64,000 bases of DNA from Alphaproteobacteria bacterium (lineage in GTDB: Bacteria > Pseudomonadota > Alphaproteobacteria > ATCC43930 > CGMCC-115725), in assembly GCA_019240125.1 (NCBI GenBank), contig JAFAYW010000042.1, positions 1 to 64,000 of the forward strand, given 5' to 3'. Shown piece after piece: positions 44,913 to 54,057 of this stretch. Below the pieces are notes generated by a model. That model did no database searches. It was not told the DNA's origin and saw nothing but the letters and a program-made list of their open reading frames with translations. The position numbers were made by a program, and so were the translations under genes. The first letter of the stretch is position 1. Each line of letters opens with the position of its first letter.

Positions 44913-45570
44913 GGCCCGCTTCCGCGATGACGCGGCGGGCCAGCGGAATGCTGATCGGCCCTTTACGTCCGAGCGCGGCATCGTCCAACGCCGCCGCGAT
45001 GGCATCGGCGGCCGCGAGCGAACGCTCCATCCGGCGCAACAGAAAACCGATCAGCGATGGCTCGACCCGCACCTGACGGTCGGCGAAGTGCTTGACCAGC
45101 ACGGCGGATAGCAACGCATCGTCAGGGGTGCCGATCGCAACCTCGGGAGCGGCGCGCAGGCGCGAGGCGAGGTCGGGCAGCGCTACCGCCCATCGCAGCG
45201 GCGCTTGGCGCGCAACGATCAGCACATTGCCGCCAGTTTCTTTGCTCCAGTTATAGAGGTGCAAGAGTGCCCGCTCTGAAGCTGAGTCGGCCATATCGAC
45301 GGCAATGGCGCGGCGCGGCGCCAGCCCTGCCGGCGTCTGGTCTGTCAGCTCCGGGCCGGCGAGAACGATGGCGTCCGAGCGCTCCTGCCACAGGCGCGTG
45401 AGATGGGTTTTGCCGCTGCCCGGCGGCCCATGCAGGATCAGCGTATGGGCCGGCCAATCCGGCCAGCGCTCGATCCAGCCAAGCGCCGCCCGATTGCTGT
45501 CGGACGCCAGAAAATCAATCCGGCCCGAAGCCCGCTGCCGCGGCGGCAGAGGCAGGCTTATCTGTTTCAT
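44881..45570 (-). CDS. hdaA: DnaA-related regulatory inactivator HdaA
   Basis: The 229-residue protein has the DnaA AAA+ domain without the DNA-binding end: LPLPPRQRASGRIDFLASDSN, Walker A LHGPPGSGKTHLT, and an Asp-Met-Ala-Asp stretch instead of a classical DEAD Walker B. In Caulobacter HdaA makes DnaA hydrolyse its ATP with the sliding clamp, limiting re-initiation. The N-terminal QISLPLP is the clamp-binding motif. It overlaps the AI-2E family gene by 4 bp and sits about 15 kb from the proposed origin. Confidence 0.93.
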   Translation of the reverse strand: MKQISLPLPPRQRASGRIDFLASDSNRAALGWIERWPDWPAHTLILHGPPGSGKTHLTRLWQERSDAIVLAGPELTDQTPAGLAPRRAIAVDMADSASERALLHLYNWSKETGGNVLIVARQAPLRWAVALPDLASRLRAAPEVAIGTPDDALLSAVLVKHFADRQVRVEPSLIGFLLRRMERSLAAADAIAAALDDAALGRKGPISIPLARRVIAEAGLSPEARDPSA

Positions 45571-46679
45571 CGCAGGCGCGACAGGTTCGTCACGTTCTCC
45601 GGACCGGGCTCCTGTGGATTGGACCGCGCGTCATAGAGGCTGCTCTGGCGATATTGCGCGAGAGCGAAGCGCGCCAGTACGCCGATCACCGCGGCCGCCG
45701 GCACCGCTACCAGAATCCCGGCGAACCCGAACAGCGTACCGCCCGCGAACAGCGCGAAGATGACCCAGACGGGGTGCAGGTGGATGCGGTCACCCACCAG
45801 CTTTGGGGTCAGGATGTTGGCCTCGACCGATTGCCCGATGGCAAAGATGCCGCCGACGAGCAGAACCTCGGTCCAGCTGCCGTATTGCGACGCCGCGAGG
45901 CCGAGCGCGAGGATGAGGCCGGTGGTTACGCCCAGCATCGGGATGATGGCCAACGCGCCGATCAGCATGCCCAGAGCCAACCCCGATTCAAGCCCGGCCA
46001 AGGTCAGTGAAATCCCATAATAGACCGCGAGGATCAGACAGACGAGCGCCTGCCCGTGGATAAAGCCGACCAGCGTGTCGCTGACCAGCCGAGCCTGCCC
46101 CCGTACCGTTTCGACGGATTGGCGCGGCAGGTAGGAATCGATCAGCGCGACCATCTCCTCCCAGTCACGCAGCAGAAAAAACGTCACGATCGGGGTCACG
46201 ATAACCAAGGAGAGGATGTTGAGGATCGCCAGGCTGCTGGTCAGCAGGCCCTGCACCAGCCCCGCGATCCAGGTGATCGCCTCCGCCAGTTTGGCGCCGA
46301 TCAGATCGCGTACCTTGCCAACGTCGTCCGCGGGTAGCCGCTCCTGCAATAGCACGAGCCATTTGCCGACCTCGTCCTGCGACCACCGCACCAGGCTTGG
46401 TACTTTGGTGATCAGCTGTACGATCTGGCCCTGCACCAACGGTACCAGGATGACGAGCAGGAGAGCCAGCGCTAGCACAAACGCGATCAAGATGACCAGA
46501 CTGGCGAGACCCCGGCGCACGCCATAACTTTCCAGGCGGCCGACACCGGGCGCCAGGACATAGGCCAACGCAAATCCGGTGGCGAACGGCATCAGAATGC
46601 CCTGTACCAGACCGAGTGCGAGAATGGCGAGCAGCAGCAGGCCGAGCCAGAACAGCGTGCGATAAATTCGTGGGCTCAC
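45567..46679 (-). CDS. AI-2E family transporter (PerM-like)
   Basis: From GTG 46679, which overlaps the PgsA-like stop codon, the 370-residue protein has about eight membrane helices and the family pattern: VTPIVTFFLLRDWEEMVALIDSYLPR, GFIHGQALVCLILAVYYGISL, and QSVEANILTPKLVGDRIHLHPVWVIF. The family is named for TqsA, but many members do other jobs. It is located between a phosphatidyltransferase and hdaA, an order conserved in Rhodospirillales and relatives. Confidence 0.9.
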   Translation of the reverse strand: MSPRIYRTLFWLGLLLLAILALGLVQGILMPFATGFALAYVLAPGVGRLESYGVRRGLASLVILIAFVLALALLLVILVPLVQGQIVQLITKVPSLVRWSQDEVGKWLVLLQERLPADDVGKVRDLIGAKLAEAITWIAGLVQGLLTSSLAILNILSLVIVTPIVTFFLLRDWEEMVALIDSYLPRQSVETVRGQARLVSDTLVGFIHGQALVCLILAVYYGISLTLAGLESGLALGMLIGALAIIPMLGVTTGLILALGLAASQYGSWTEVLLVGGIFAIGQSVEANILTPKLVGDRIHLHPVWVIFALFAGGTLFGFAGILVAVPAAAVIGVLARFALAQYRQSSLYDARSNPQEPGPENVTNLSRLR

Positions 46680-47302
46680 AGGGTCCGGTCCGCCGGCCGC
46701 AGCAAGCGCAGCCAGCGCCACAGGTAGGAAAACCCTGACAGCAAGGTTGTGATCGCGGTCAACACGATCAGCATCCAGGTGACCGGACCCGCCTCGATGT
46801 CGAGCCCAAGTCGCGCCAGCACAAAGCCAACCAATGCAATCTGCAGGAAGGTATTGACCTTGCTGACATAAAGCGGCCCGAACTGGCGCGGCGCGTTGGC
46901 GATCATGTGGATGATCGCGAAACCAAGCACGATCGCGATATCTCGCCCGGCCACCAATACAACAAGCCAGATTGGCAATTGACCGCCATAGCCGAGCGTC
47001 AGATACACCCCCGTCAGCAGCAATTTGTCCGCTGCGGGGTCGAGCAGCGCACCGAGCCGCGTTCGTCGGTTGAAGTGCTTGGCGATATAGCCGTCGAGCC
47101 CATCGGAAATGCCGGCCGCGACAAACAGCCAGAAGGCCGCGCCGTAGCGCTCATCGAGGATCAGCCAGAGGGCAAACGGCACCGAGACCAGACGCGCGAG
47201 CGTGATCAGATTCGGCAGGTTGAGGTCGGGGCTCAAGACCGCGGCCTCGCTCATCATCGGGGGCGCCGCCAGTTTCGGGCCCGGGGTGGTCTCGGGAACC
47301 AT
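46676..47302 (-). CDS. CDP-alcohol phosphatidyltransferase, PgsA-like
   Basis: The 208-residue membrane protein has the family motif with all spaced residues: DGLDGYIAKHFNRRTRLGALLDPAADK (D..DG..A........G...D...D). It likely makes phosphatidylglycerophosphate from CDP-diacylglycerol, or uses a related alcohol. It has about five membrane helices. The AI-2E family gene starts at its stop codon, and the DUF2066 gene ends 25 bp upstream of it. Confidence 0.88.
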   Translation of the reverse strand: MVPETTPGPKLAAPPMMSEAAVLSPDLNLPNLITLARLVSVPFALWLILDERYGAAFWLFVAAGISDGLDGYIAKHFNRRTRLGALLDPAADKLLLTGVYLTLGYGGQLPIWLVVLVAGRDIAIVLGFAIIHMIANAPRQFGPLYVSKVNTFLQIALVGFVLARLGLDIEAGPVTWMLIVLTAITTLLSGFSYLWRWLRLLRPADRTL

Positions 47303-47327
47303 GCGATTAACTTACAGGAGCGGCACG

Positions 47328-48545
47328 CTATTGGGTATGCGATGGCTCGGCGCGGCTCAGCCGCCACATCGGGTTACCCCGCGCGAGGGTCAAGTTGATA
47401 CCGGCAAACGCGTCCTTCAACTGATCAATGCTCCCTTTGTAGCCAATCTCGATCGTGGCCTCCTGTCGCGACAGGGCGACGAGCGAGATCTTACGAACCA
47501 GGGAGACAGCCGCGATGCGGTCGCGTGCGTGCACCCAATCGTCGAGGCCAGTAATTGGCAGGACAGCCGTCAGGCTACCTTCCTGATCGGCCCGCGCACT
47601 CGTGTCCTTTTTCCAACCGCCAGCGATGTCGGCGCCCACTGTGGCGACTGCTCGACTTACCATCGCATCGCTGGTCTCGCCAGGATTGGCGGTTACCGAA
47701 TCGCTGTGCGAATCGGCGAGCTGTCCGCCGCGATAGCGCCGCACCGCGATATCTATGCTGCTCGGCTTATCGGCGGGACCCTGCAGAGATGCGACAGCGA
47801 CCAATGCCTCGTCAGCGCCATTATGTTTGGCAATCGCGGATAACGCGGCGGCATCACCACTGCGTGCCTTATCGGCATCGATCGTTGCGACATCACCGGC
47901 ATCGCCCAGCGGCACGATCACGTGCTGCACACCCACATTAGGCGGGTGCTGGTCCCAGGCCTCACGCCATGGGTTTGGCTCATCCCACAGTCGCGCCGGT
48001 CCCTGTGCTCCTGCCTGGTAGACCGGCAGCACGACAATCGGCTTTCCGGTATCAGCGCTCTGGTCGGGGGCGTTTGGCGCGGAGCCGGCAACAGGGTTTC
48101 CTCCGGCGCTTGGTCCAGCGGTAGCCCCGGCAGCGGTATTGGCGTTCGCGCTGACGCCGAGCAGCCTGCGGGTTTCGCCGGGGCGAAAGTGAAATGTGTA
48201 GTCCGCTGTATACCGCACCGCCGACGTGTGTTCGTGGACCACATCGAAGCTGGTGACGAGGTTGGTGATCGCCTTGTCGTCGAGCTTCGGTACCTTGACC
48301 GGCGTCCCACCGTTCGACAAATGCTCGGCGACCGCAGCAAGCGCGCGCCGCTGTCCGTCGAGCAATGCCATCTCGCGGGCCTTGGCGGGAGATTCCGCCG
48401 TCGCATCCACCGGCACCGTGGCCGAGAATTGGTCCTGATCATCGGCTGTGGCCGGGGCGATCCCGGTAAGCAGCAGCAGAACCGCGGCTATGAGCATCGA
48501 GCCCGGTCCCGGCCGACGCGCGTAGCTTGCCGGTTCCTGTGACAT
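47328..48545 (-). CDS. DUF2066 domain protein, secreted
   Basis: The ATG at 48545 gives a signal peptide (MLIAAVLLLLTGIAPATADD) after a short leader; the track start at 48956 is antisense to purN. The 405-residue protein has the DUF2066 N-terminal part: TVPVDATAESPAKAREMALLDGQRRALAAV, and KLDDKAITNLVTSFDVVHEHTS. A proline/alanine/glycine-rich linker follows at about residues 140-165. It is periplasmic with unknown function, and this family is usually found beside purN or purM and the hdaA block. Confidence 0.85.
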   Translation of the reverse strand: MSQEPASYARRPGPGSMLIAAVLLLLTGIAPATADDQDQFSATVPVDATAESPAKAREMALLDGQRRALAAVAEHLSNGGTPVKVPKLDDKAITNLVTSFDVVHEHTSAVRYTADYTFHFRPGETRRLLGVSANANTAAGATAGPSAGGNPVAGSAPNAPDQSADTGKPIVVLPVYQAGAQGPARLWDEPNPWREAWDQHPPNVGVQHVIVPLGDAGDVATIDADKARSGDAAALSAIAKHNGADEALVAVASLQGPADKPSSIDIAVRRYRGGQLADSHSDSVTANPGETSDAMVSRAVATVGADIAGGWKKDTSARADQEGSLTAVLPITGLDDWVHARDRIAAVSLVRKISLVALSRQEATIEIGYKGSIDQLKDAFAGINLTLARGNPMWRLSRAEPSHTQ

Positions 48546-48626
48546 TCTGTGGTGATAGCGCAGATTCTGCGCAGACGCTACGGTGGCCCCGAGAACACCC
48601 GGCAGCGGTGGGTCAAAGCGAACGGC

Positions 48627-49343
48627 ATGCGAATGGCGCGGGTCAAGACTGGTGTCCTGATTTCCGGACGCGGCTCCAATCTCCAGGCGTTGATTGACGC
48701 GGCAGCCGATTACGCCTACCCGGCTGAGATTGCTGTGGTCGTCAGCGATCGGAGAGATGCGCCCGGACTGCAGAAGGCAGCGGCGGCCGGCATTCCGCAT
48801 CTCACCTTTCCAGCAGCCGATCGTGGCGCATTCGCGCAGGCGGCGAAGGCGGCGTTGCATAACGCCGGGGTGGAGCTGGTGGCGCTCGCCGGGTTCATGC
48901 GCATTTTGGATGATAGCTTTGTTGCTACCTGGCGCGATCGGCTGATCAACATCCATCCGTCGCTGTTACCGGCATTTCCCGGTTTGCACCCGCAGCGCCA
49001 GGCCCTCGCGGCTGGCGTCAAATTCTCGGGCTGCACCGTGCATTTCGTGCGTGCCGCGGTCGATACCGGACCGATCGTCGGGCAAGCCGTGGTGCCCGTG
49101 GAGCCGGGCGACGATGAGGACCGACTGGCTGCCCGCATCCTCGCCGCGGAACATCGCCTTTACCCGCTCGCCCTGCGCGCCATTGCCGAGGGCCGAACCC
49201 GCATCGCCGGCAACACGGTGAAGATCGCTGGCGGGTTGTCGCCCGATATTGTCGTCTTCAACCCGCTAGAGTCGCTTGCCTCGCCACCCGGTTCGGCTAT
49301 ACCAGCGAGCGAGAGAACGCAACCGCGAGGCGACCAATGCTGA
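48627..49343 (+). CDS. purN: Phosphoribosylglycinamide formyltransferase
   Basis: The 238-residue enzyme transfers formyl from 10-formyl-THF to GAR in purine synthesis. It shows VLISGRGSNLQALIDAA at the N-terminus, VSDRRDAPGLQKA, and the active-site HPSLLPAFPGLHPQRQAL with FSGCTVHFV and DTGPIVGQAVV. Start M at 48627 or 48633 is uncertain; no strong ribosome site is seen. purM, often its neighbour, is not here. The oxidase subunit gene starts inside its 3' end. Confidence 0.93.
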   Translation: MRMARVKTGVLISGRGSNLQALIDAAADYAYPAEIAVVVSDRRDAPGLQKAAAAGIPHLTFPAADRGAFAQAAKAALHNAGVELVALAGFMRILDDSFVATWRDRLINIHPSLLPAFPGLHPQRQALAAGVKFSGCTVHFVRAAVDTGPIVGQAVVPVEPGDDEDRLAARILAAEHRLYPLALRAIAEGRTRIAGNTVKIAGGLSPDIVVFNPLESLASPPGSAIPASERTQPRGDQC

Positions 49344-49465
49344 CCGCGATCGATCCGGAACTGGAGCGGCACCGCCGCACCTGGATCGGCTTTACCTGGT
49401 TTCTCAAGATCGCGCTGATCGTGGTCGTGCTTGTGCTGGCCGGCATGGCGATTTTCCTGGTGTAA
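49337..49465 (+). CDS. aa3-type cytochrome c oxidase subunit IV (COX4_pro_2), 42 residues
   Basis: Too short for the ORF track, this ORF reads MLTAIDPELERHRRTWIGF and then TWFLKIALIVVVLVLAGMAIFLV, one membrane helix after a short acidic start. The pattern, with a helix ending in AIFL, is that of the small bacterial aa3-oxidase subunit IV family. GAGG lies 6 bases before the ATG. It overlaps the purN stop codon by 7 bp. It is a short membrane subunit of no known catalytic role and is found far from the core oxidase genes in many alphaproteobacteria. Confidence 0.8.
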   Translation: MLTAIDPELERHRRTWIGFTWFLKIALIVVVLVLAGMAIFLV

Positions 49466-49485
49466 GCCTGGGGGCTATCGCAGGG

Positions 49486-50850
49486 TCAGACGCGGCGCCA
49501 TTCGGTAGCGCCGCCCGGCTTATCCTCCAGAATAATCCCGTCCGCCGCAAGTTCGGCGCGGATTCGATCGGCATCGGCAAAGCGACGCTCCATCCTCGCC
49601 GTCGCGCGATCAGCGATCCGTTCTTCGATCGCAGAACCGTCACCGCCGCCCTGCAGCCAGGTGCCCGGCGGCGCCTCCAGCAGACCCAGCAACCCGGCGC
49701 CGGCCTTTAACTGCGCTTGCAACGCGGCTTTTTCCGCGGGTTCCTGTGTCCGGTATACCGCCGCTGCCAGATCGTGCAGATGGGTAATCGCCAAGGGCGT
49801 GTTCAGATCGTCCGCTAATGCGGCATCGACCGCTTCGGAGACGGCAGCGTGCGTTGCTGGCCAACGCAGCAACGCGCGATACCAGCGATCAAGGGTTTGC
49901 CGCGCCTGACTGAGACGGTCTTCCGTCCAGTCGAGCGGGTCGCGGTAATGCGTCGAGAGCAGCGCCAGCCGGATTGCCTCTCCAGGCACGCCGCGCTCCA
50001 GCAACTCGTGCGTCGTGACGAAATTGCCGAGCGATTTCGACATCTTCTCGCCTTCGACCGAGAGGAAGCCGTTATGCACCCAGAAGCGCACAAAGGGCCG
50101 GCCATCATGTGCCGCCTCGCTCTGCGCGACCTCGTTTTCGTGATGCGGAAAGATCAGGTCGATCCCGCCGCCGTGGATATCGAAGGTCTCGCCGAGATGC
50201 GCCTCGCTCATCGCCGAGCATTCGATATGCCAGCCGGGGCGGCCACGGCCCCACGGGCTGTCCCAACCCGGCTGGTCCGTGTCCGACGGTTTCCACAGCA
50301 CGAAGTCGCTGGGGTCGCGCTTGTAGGGCGCGACCTCGACCCGCGCGCCGGCCACCATCTCGTCGCGGCTGCGGCGCGCCAGCTTGCCATAACCCTGCCA
50401 TGAGGCGACGGCGAATAGCACGTGGCCCTCGGCCGCATAAGCATGGTCGGCGGCGATCAATCGCTCGATCATCGCGATCATCTGCGGGATGTGCGCGGTG
50501 GCGCGCGGCTCGACATCCGGGGGCAGGGCCCCGAGCGCCGCCATGTCGTCGTGAAACAGCCGCGTGGTGCGCTCGGTCAGTGCCTCGATCGCTTCGCCAT
50601 TGGCCCGCGCCGCGTCGATGATCTTGTCTTCGACATCGGTGATATTGCGGACGTATTTGACATGCGCAGCGCCGTACTGATGCCGCAGCATGCGATAGAG
50701 CTGATCGAACACGATGACGGCGCGAGCGTTGCCGATATGGGCGCGGTCATAAACCGTCGGCCCGCAGACATACATGCGCACCTTGGCCGGCTCGATCGGC
50801 GCGAAATTCTCTTTACGGCGGGTCAGCGAATTGTAGAGGACGAGCGGCAT
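49486..50850 (-). CDS. cysS: Cysteinyl-tRNA synthetase
   Basis: The 454-residue class I enzyme has the HIGH-like motif YVCGPTVYDRAHIGNARA, the zinc-site residues (GWHIECSAM, H in GIDLIFPHHENEVAQ), and KMSKSLGN. The C-terminal DALR anticodon domain is recognisable in FADADRIRAELAADGI. It is a single gene on the minus strand, convergent with the small oxidase subunit gene. Confidence 0.96.
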   Translation of the reverse strand: MPLVLYNSLTRRKENFAPIEPAKVRMYVCGPTVYDRAHIGNARAVIVFDQLYRMLRHQYGAAHVKYVRNITDVEDKIIDAARANGEAIEALTERTTRLFHDDMAALGALPPDVEPRATAHIPQMIAMIERLIAADHAYAAEGHVLFAVASWQGYGKLARRSRDEMVAGARVEVAPYKRDPSDFVLWKPSDTDQPGWDSPWGRGRPGWHIECSAMSEAHLGETFDIHGGGIDLIFPHHENEVAQSEAAHDGRPFVRFWVHNGFLSVEGEKMSKSLGNFVTTHELLERGVPGEAIRLALLSTHYRDPLDWTEDRLSQARQTLDRWYRALLRWPATHAAVSEAVDAALADDLNTPLAITHLHDLAAAVYRTQEPAEKAALQAQLKAGAGLLGLLEAPPGTWLQGGGDGSAIEERIADRATARMERRFADADRIRAELAADGIILEDKPGGATEWRRV

Positions 50851-50958
50851 CGGCAGGGTCTATCCGGCGGCTTACGGGCGGCACCAGCGTTACTAGATTC
50901 CCCGGCCGCAATCCAGCGCAAGGGGCTGGCGCGGGCCGTCGCTCAAACTGGAAGGGGT

Positions 50959-50982
50959 CGGGCGCCCGGATAAAGGCGCCCG
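50959..50982 (-). terminator. Hairpin downstream of the FecR-domain gene
   Basis: An 8-bp stem CGGGCGCC/GGCGCCCG with an 8-base loop lies 32 bp past the stop codon of the FecR-domain gene. It lacks a T run on either strand, so it may be a Rho-dependent or RNA-stabilising structure. Confidence 0.35.
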
Positions 50983-51013
50983 GTCCCATTGACGTTGGTG
51001 TCGGCTTTGTCGC

Positions 51014-53899
51014 CTAACGCTTGCCGGCAAATGTCCCGGAGGCGAGATAATTGACGCCGGGAACGGTCGATTGCAGCGCGAAATTTCCGCCGGTTTCCGC
51101 TGCGGCGGGGCCGTAGAACGTGCCGTTGACGCTGCCGCTCATGCCATTGCCGCTGGCGGCATAGCTGTAATTGGCGCCACTGAGAGGCGCGCGCCCGGAA
51201 GCGCCGAAATTGCGACCGTCGAAATTGGTGATCGCGATCGAGCCCGACTGCGTGCCGAAATTATAGCTCCCGTTAAACCCGCCAGCCGCTAGGTAGCTGC
51301 TGCCATTATTGAACACCGACCCGATCGCCGCACCGTTGTAGGTCGCGGTTGCCGATTGGCTGATCAGGCTGTTGAGGTCGGCGACCGAAGTGGGCGTGCC
51401 AGCAATCCAGGTGTTGATGTGCGCGCGGTTGACCTGGGAGACGTTGCTATCGGTAGCGTCGCCGGTCCGCAGGTCGCCGCCCCAGTAGCCCCATTGCAGG
51501 TATTGGCACTGGCAGAACGAGGCACCGGTCGGCAGTAATTGGGTCGGCGTTCCGGCGGCGCCTGAACTGACTAGGTAGAGCTTGCCGGCATCCGCGGTAC
51601 TGCCGTTGACTACCAGGTTCTGCCCATTGACCTGCTGCGGACTTTGCTGGCTCTCCAGCGCGGCAAAGTGACTATTGTCGATAAACGCCGTGCCGCCGTT
51701 CACGTTTCCAGTCAGCCCCCCATACTGCATGGTCAGGCTTGTGACGTTGGTTGACGTCGTTTGCGTGCTCGCGAAGGTCGCCTGTACCCGATTGGTCGAT
51801 GCGTCGGTCGAGATCAGAGTGTTGCCTTGCACTGCGTAGGGAGTTGACTGCGCGGTGGAGTACATCAATCCGCCAAATGTCCCCGTGAGCGCCTGAGTTG
51901 TCCGGTTGGTGGTGCTGACGCTGGTCGGCACCGTTGTTGGGAGCGCCGGCTGGGCAAACCCATAGGATGTTGATGTGCCATTTAGCGCGACCTCGCTGGA
52001 GGTAGAGGGTATGACCGCCGCCCCCAGCGTGCCGTTGCCGTTATTGACGTACTGCGTCTGACCGAGGGTGAACCCGGTGATTGAGTTGTTGCCATAGATG
52101 CTGGTTCCGGTTGGATCTGGCGACGAGGTGAGCCCGGATGCGATCCGCACCGGCGTGCCGCTCGCCGTGAGCTGCGAGGAACCGCGCACCACGCCGCCGA
52201 GCATCGGCGTCGGATTGTTCGGGTTGTTTAGCGATGTCGCGACGGACCCAGTCGCCACCGAAATCACGGATTGCTGATTCGCCCCCTGACCGTTGATCGC
52301 GAGGCTCGCTTGCAGGGCGCGCGCGCCGACCGATGTCGAGTCGTTGCCGATCGGGCTGCTTGCTGGCGCGACGACATACAGCGGCGACACTTGTGCGTTT
52401 GGCAGATTGCCTCCGGCCTGGCTGCGAATGAACGGGATGTTGGATTGCAGCGCCGCATCCGGTTGTACGGTGAACGCCAGGATCCGGGTGCTGCCGGTCT
52501 GGGCGAAAGCCTGCGAATTGGCCGGCGTGCCCCCCGAGATGAACAGCCGCTCAGTCGGCTGGTTGGTCGGGATGATCGTGGCGTAGAAATAGCTGTTATC
52601 CGCCGACAGGAAGCTCGAGCCGGTGATGGGGCCGAGAACGCTCGACGTACCGGAGAACGTTGCCGATCCCGGTATTAGCGGAAAGCTGAAATTCCCGAGG
52701 CTGCCGCCATTGCTATTGAACGTACCCGTGAACACGCCGCTGTTCGGACTGCCCTGCGGGAAACTCAGCGTCGCTGCTTGATAGGCGATATCGGCGTTGC
52801 CGGTCTGTCCGACAAAACCCTGCGCGGTGCCGTTGCCGTTCGTGTTACGCACGCGGCCGTTAAACGAGAGCGTGGTCGTCTGTGTCCCACCACCGCCGCC
52901 TCCACCACCACCGCCTCCTCCTCCAGAGCCGCCACCGCCGCCACCACCGCCACCGGTGCCGCCACCACCTCCGGAACTGCCGCCGCCGATGAACGAGGTG
53001 CCACCTCCCGAACTGCTCGACGAGCAGGTTCCCGCCGCAGCGCAGTCGGGGCCCGAATTCGCGGCGTTCTGGGTCTGAGCCAGGGTATTTGTCGCCAGCA
53101 CGGTCTGGTTGGTGCCGGACGATTGGGTATTCGGGGTTTGGTTCAGCGCCTGCTGAATGCTGTATGGCAAATTGCCCGAGATGTTCTGCGAGATGCCACT
53201 ATTGGCCACAATCGAATCGCTTGGGATCGAGCTGGCGCCGCCGTTTCCGCCGCTGCGCCCGTCAAGCTGCGCCAAGTATTGCGCGAGCTGGCCCGGCGGT
53301 TGCGGCGCCGGCGTCGTTGGCGGGCTGCCGGCGACGACGGTTGTCTGGAAACCTGGGCGCGTCACCGTGGTGATGCCGCCGGTGTTGCTGGTGACGGTCA
53401 GCCCCTTGCCATAGATGAAGACGGCATTGGTCGTGCCATTGGGGCCGACATTGACGATAAAGGCGCCGCCGCGCACCGCCAAGGTCGCGGTGCTGGTCTT
53501 CAGCGTGACGGCCTCGTCCTGCTTGCTGAGTTTGCCGCCGACATACCGCAGCAATCCGCGGGTTGCGCTCATCGCCAGTTTGCCGGAGCCGCTTTTCGGG
53601 TCGTAGACGAACTGGTCGATCGTCAGGTCAGAACTCGGCCCGACTGCCATCGACGATTCATCGACGAACAGCAACTGGGTTTGCCCCGCGGGGCCGGTAT
53701 TGATGTGTTCGTTGAAGACGACATCCTGCCCGATCACCAGCTGGCGGGTTGTGCCCCCGGGCGGCGTGCCCGTTGCCTGCGGGTTGACCGCGCTGTTGAC
53801 GCCGACCTTTTCCTGGGCCCCGAGCGGACCCGCGACAGCCATAAAGACAGCACTCGCCAGCAGGGTGACACGCAGCTTAAAGGAACCCTTACCGGGCAT
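51014..53899 (-). CDS. FecR-domain surface protein with polyglycine linker and TbpB-like C-terminus
   Basis: ATG 53899, with GGGGAGG upstream, begins a signal peptide (KLRVTLLASAVFMAVAGPLGAQ) without a lipobox. Residues about 40-180 are a FecR-type domain (LVIGQDVVFNEHINTGPAGQTQLLFVDESSMAVGPSSDLTID). A Gly/Ser linker near residues 310-350 follows. The remaining ~600 residues are beta-rich, Ser/Thr/Asn-rich and end in FYGPAAAETGGNF and SGTFAGKR, the closing barrel pattern of transferrin-binding protein B and other Slam substrates. A CQCQYLQWGYWGG patch precedes it. The upstream gene encodes a TPR-barrel protein. It is probably surface displayed; the ligand is unknown. Confidence 0.8.
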   Translation of the reverse strand: MPGKGSFKLRVTLLASAVFMAVAGPLGAQEKVGVNSAVNPQATGTPPGGTTRQLVIGQDVVFNEHINTGPAGQTQLLFVDESSMAVGPSSDLTIDQFVYDPKSGSGKLAMSATRGLLRYVGGKLSKQDEAVTLKTSTATLAVRGGAFIVNVGPNGTTNAVFIYGKGLTVTSNTGGITTVTRPGFQTTVVAGSPPTTPAPQPPGQLAQYLAQLDGRSGGNGGASSIPSDSIVANSGISQNISGNLPYSIQQALNQTPNTQSSGTNQTVLATNTLAQTQNAANSGPDCAAAGTCSSSSSGGGTSFIGGGSSGGGGGTGGGGGGGGGSGGGGGGGGGGGGGTQTTTLSFNGRVRNTNGNGTAQGFVGQTGNADIAYQAATLSFPQGSPNSGVFTGTFNSNGGSLGNFSFPLIPGSATFSGTSSVLGPITGSSFLSADNSYFYATIIPTNQPTERLFISGGTPANSQAFAQTGSTRILAFTVQPDAALQSNIPFIRSQAGGNLPNAQVSPLYVVAPASSPIGNDSTSVGARALQASLAINGQGANQQSVISVATGSVATSLNNPNNPTPMLGGVVRGSSQLTASGTPVRIASGLTSSPDPTGTSIYGNNSITGFTLGQTQYVNNGNGTLGAAVIPSTSSEVALNGTSTSYGFAQPALPTTVPTSVSTTNRTTQALTGTFGGLMYSTAQSTPYAVQGNTLISTDASTNRVQATFASTQTTSTNVTSLTMQYGGLTGNVNGGTAFIDNSHFAALESQQSPQQVNGQNLVVNGSTADAGKLYLVSSGAAGTPTQLLPTGASFCQCQYLQWGYWGGDLRTGDATDSNVSQVNRAHINTWIAGTPTSVADLNSLISQSATATYNGAAIGSVFNNGSSYLAAGGFNGSYNFGTQSGSIAITNFDGRNFGASGRAPLSGANYSYAASGNGMSGSVNGTFYGPAAAETGGNFALQSTVPGVNYLASGTFAGKR
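52887..52989 (-). repeat. Low-complexity glycine tract
   Basis: About 100 bp of GGN codons encode two runs of glycine broken by single Ser or Thr residues, linking the FecR part to the beta-rich part. The codons are variably GGT, GGC, GGA and GGG, so it is not a simple DNA microsatellite, but slippage could still alter its length. On the plus strand it produces a spurious polyproline ORF. Confidence 0.9.
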
Positions 53900-54057
53900 T
53901 AATGCCTCCCCTGGCGACCGGGCGGCGGCAGTCGAACGGCCAGTACGCCCGGTTGATAAATAACAAAGATACAATACTGATAGACGACCGCGCTGTCATG
54001 CTGTGCCTGTGGCGCGGTGCGTGCCGGCAGCCGCGTTAACCTTGATTGCGGCGACGC

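Noticed and set aside
48546-48626. Missing purM next to purN as evidence of deletion
   Set aside because: Without the rest of the genome I cannot tell loss from a different location, so it is noted only as a neighbourhood difference.
52778-53902. Long plus-strand ORF (374 residues) and a polyproline ORF opposite the FecR-domain gene
   Set aside because: They are antisense to a gene with a ribosome site, signal peptide and recognisable domains, and the polyproline is the complement of the glycine tract.
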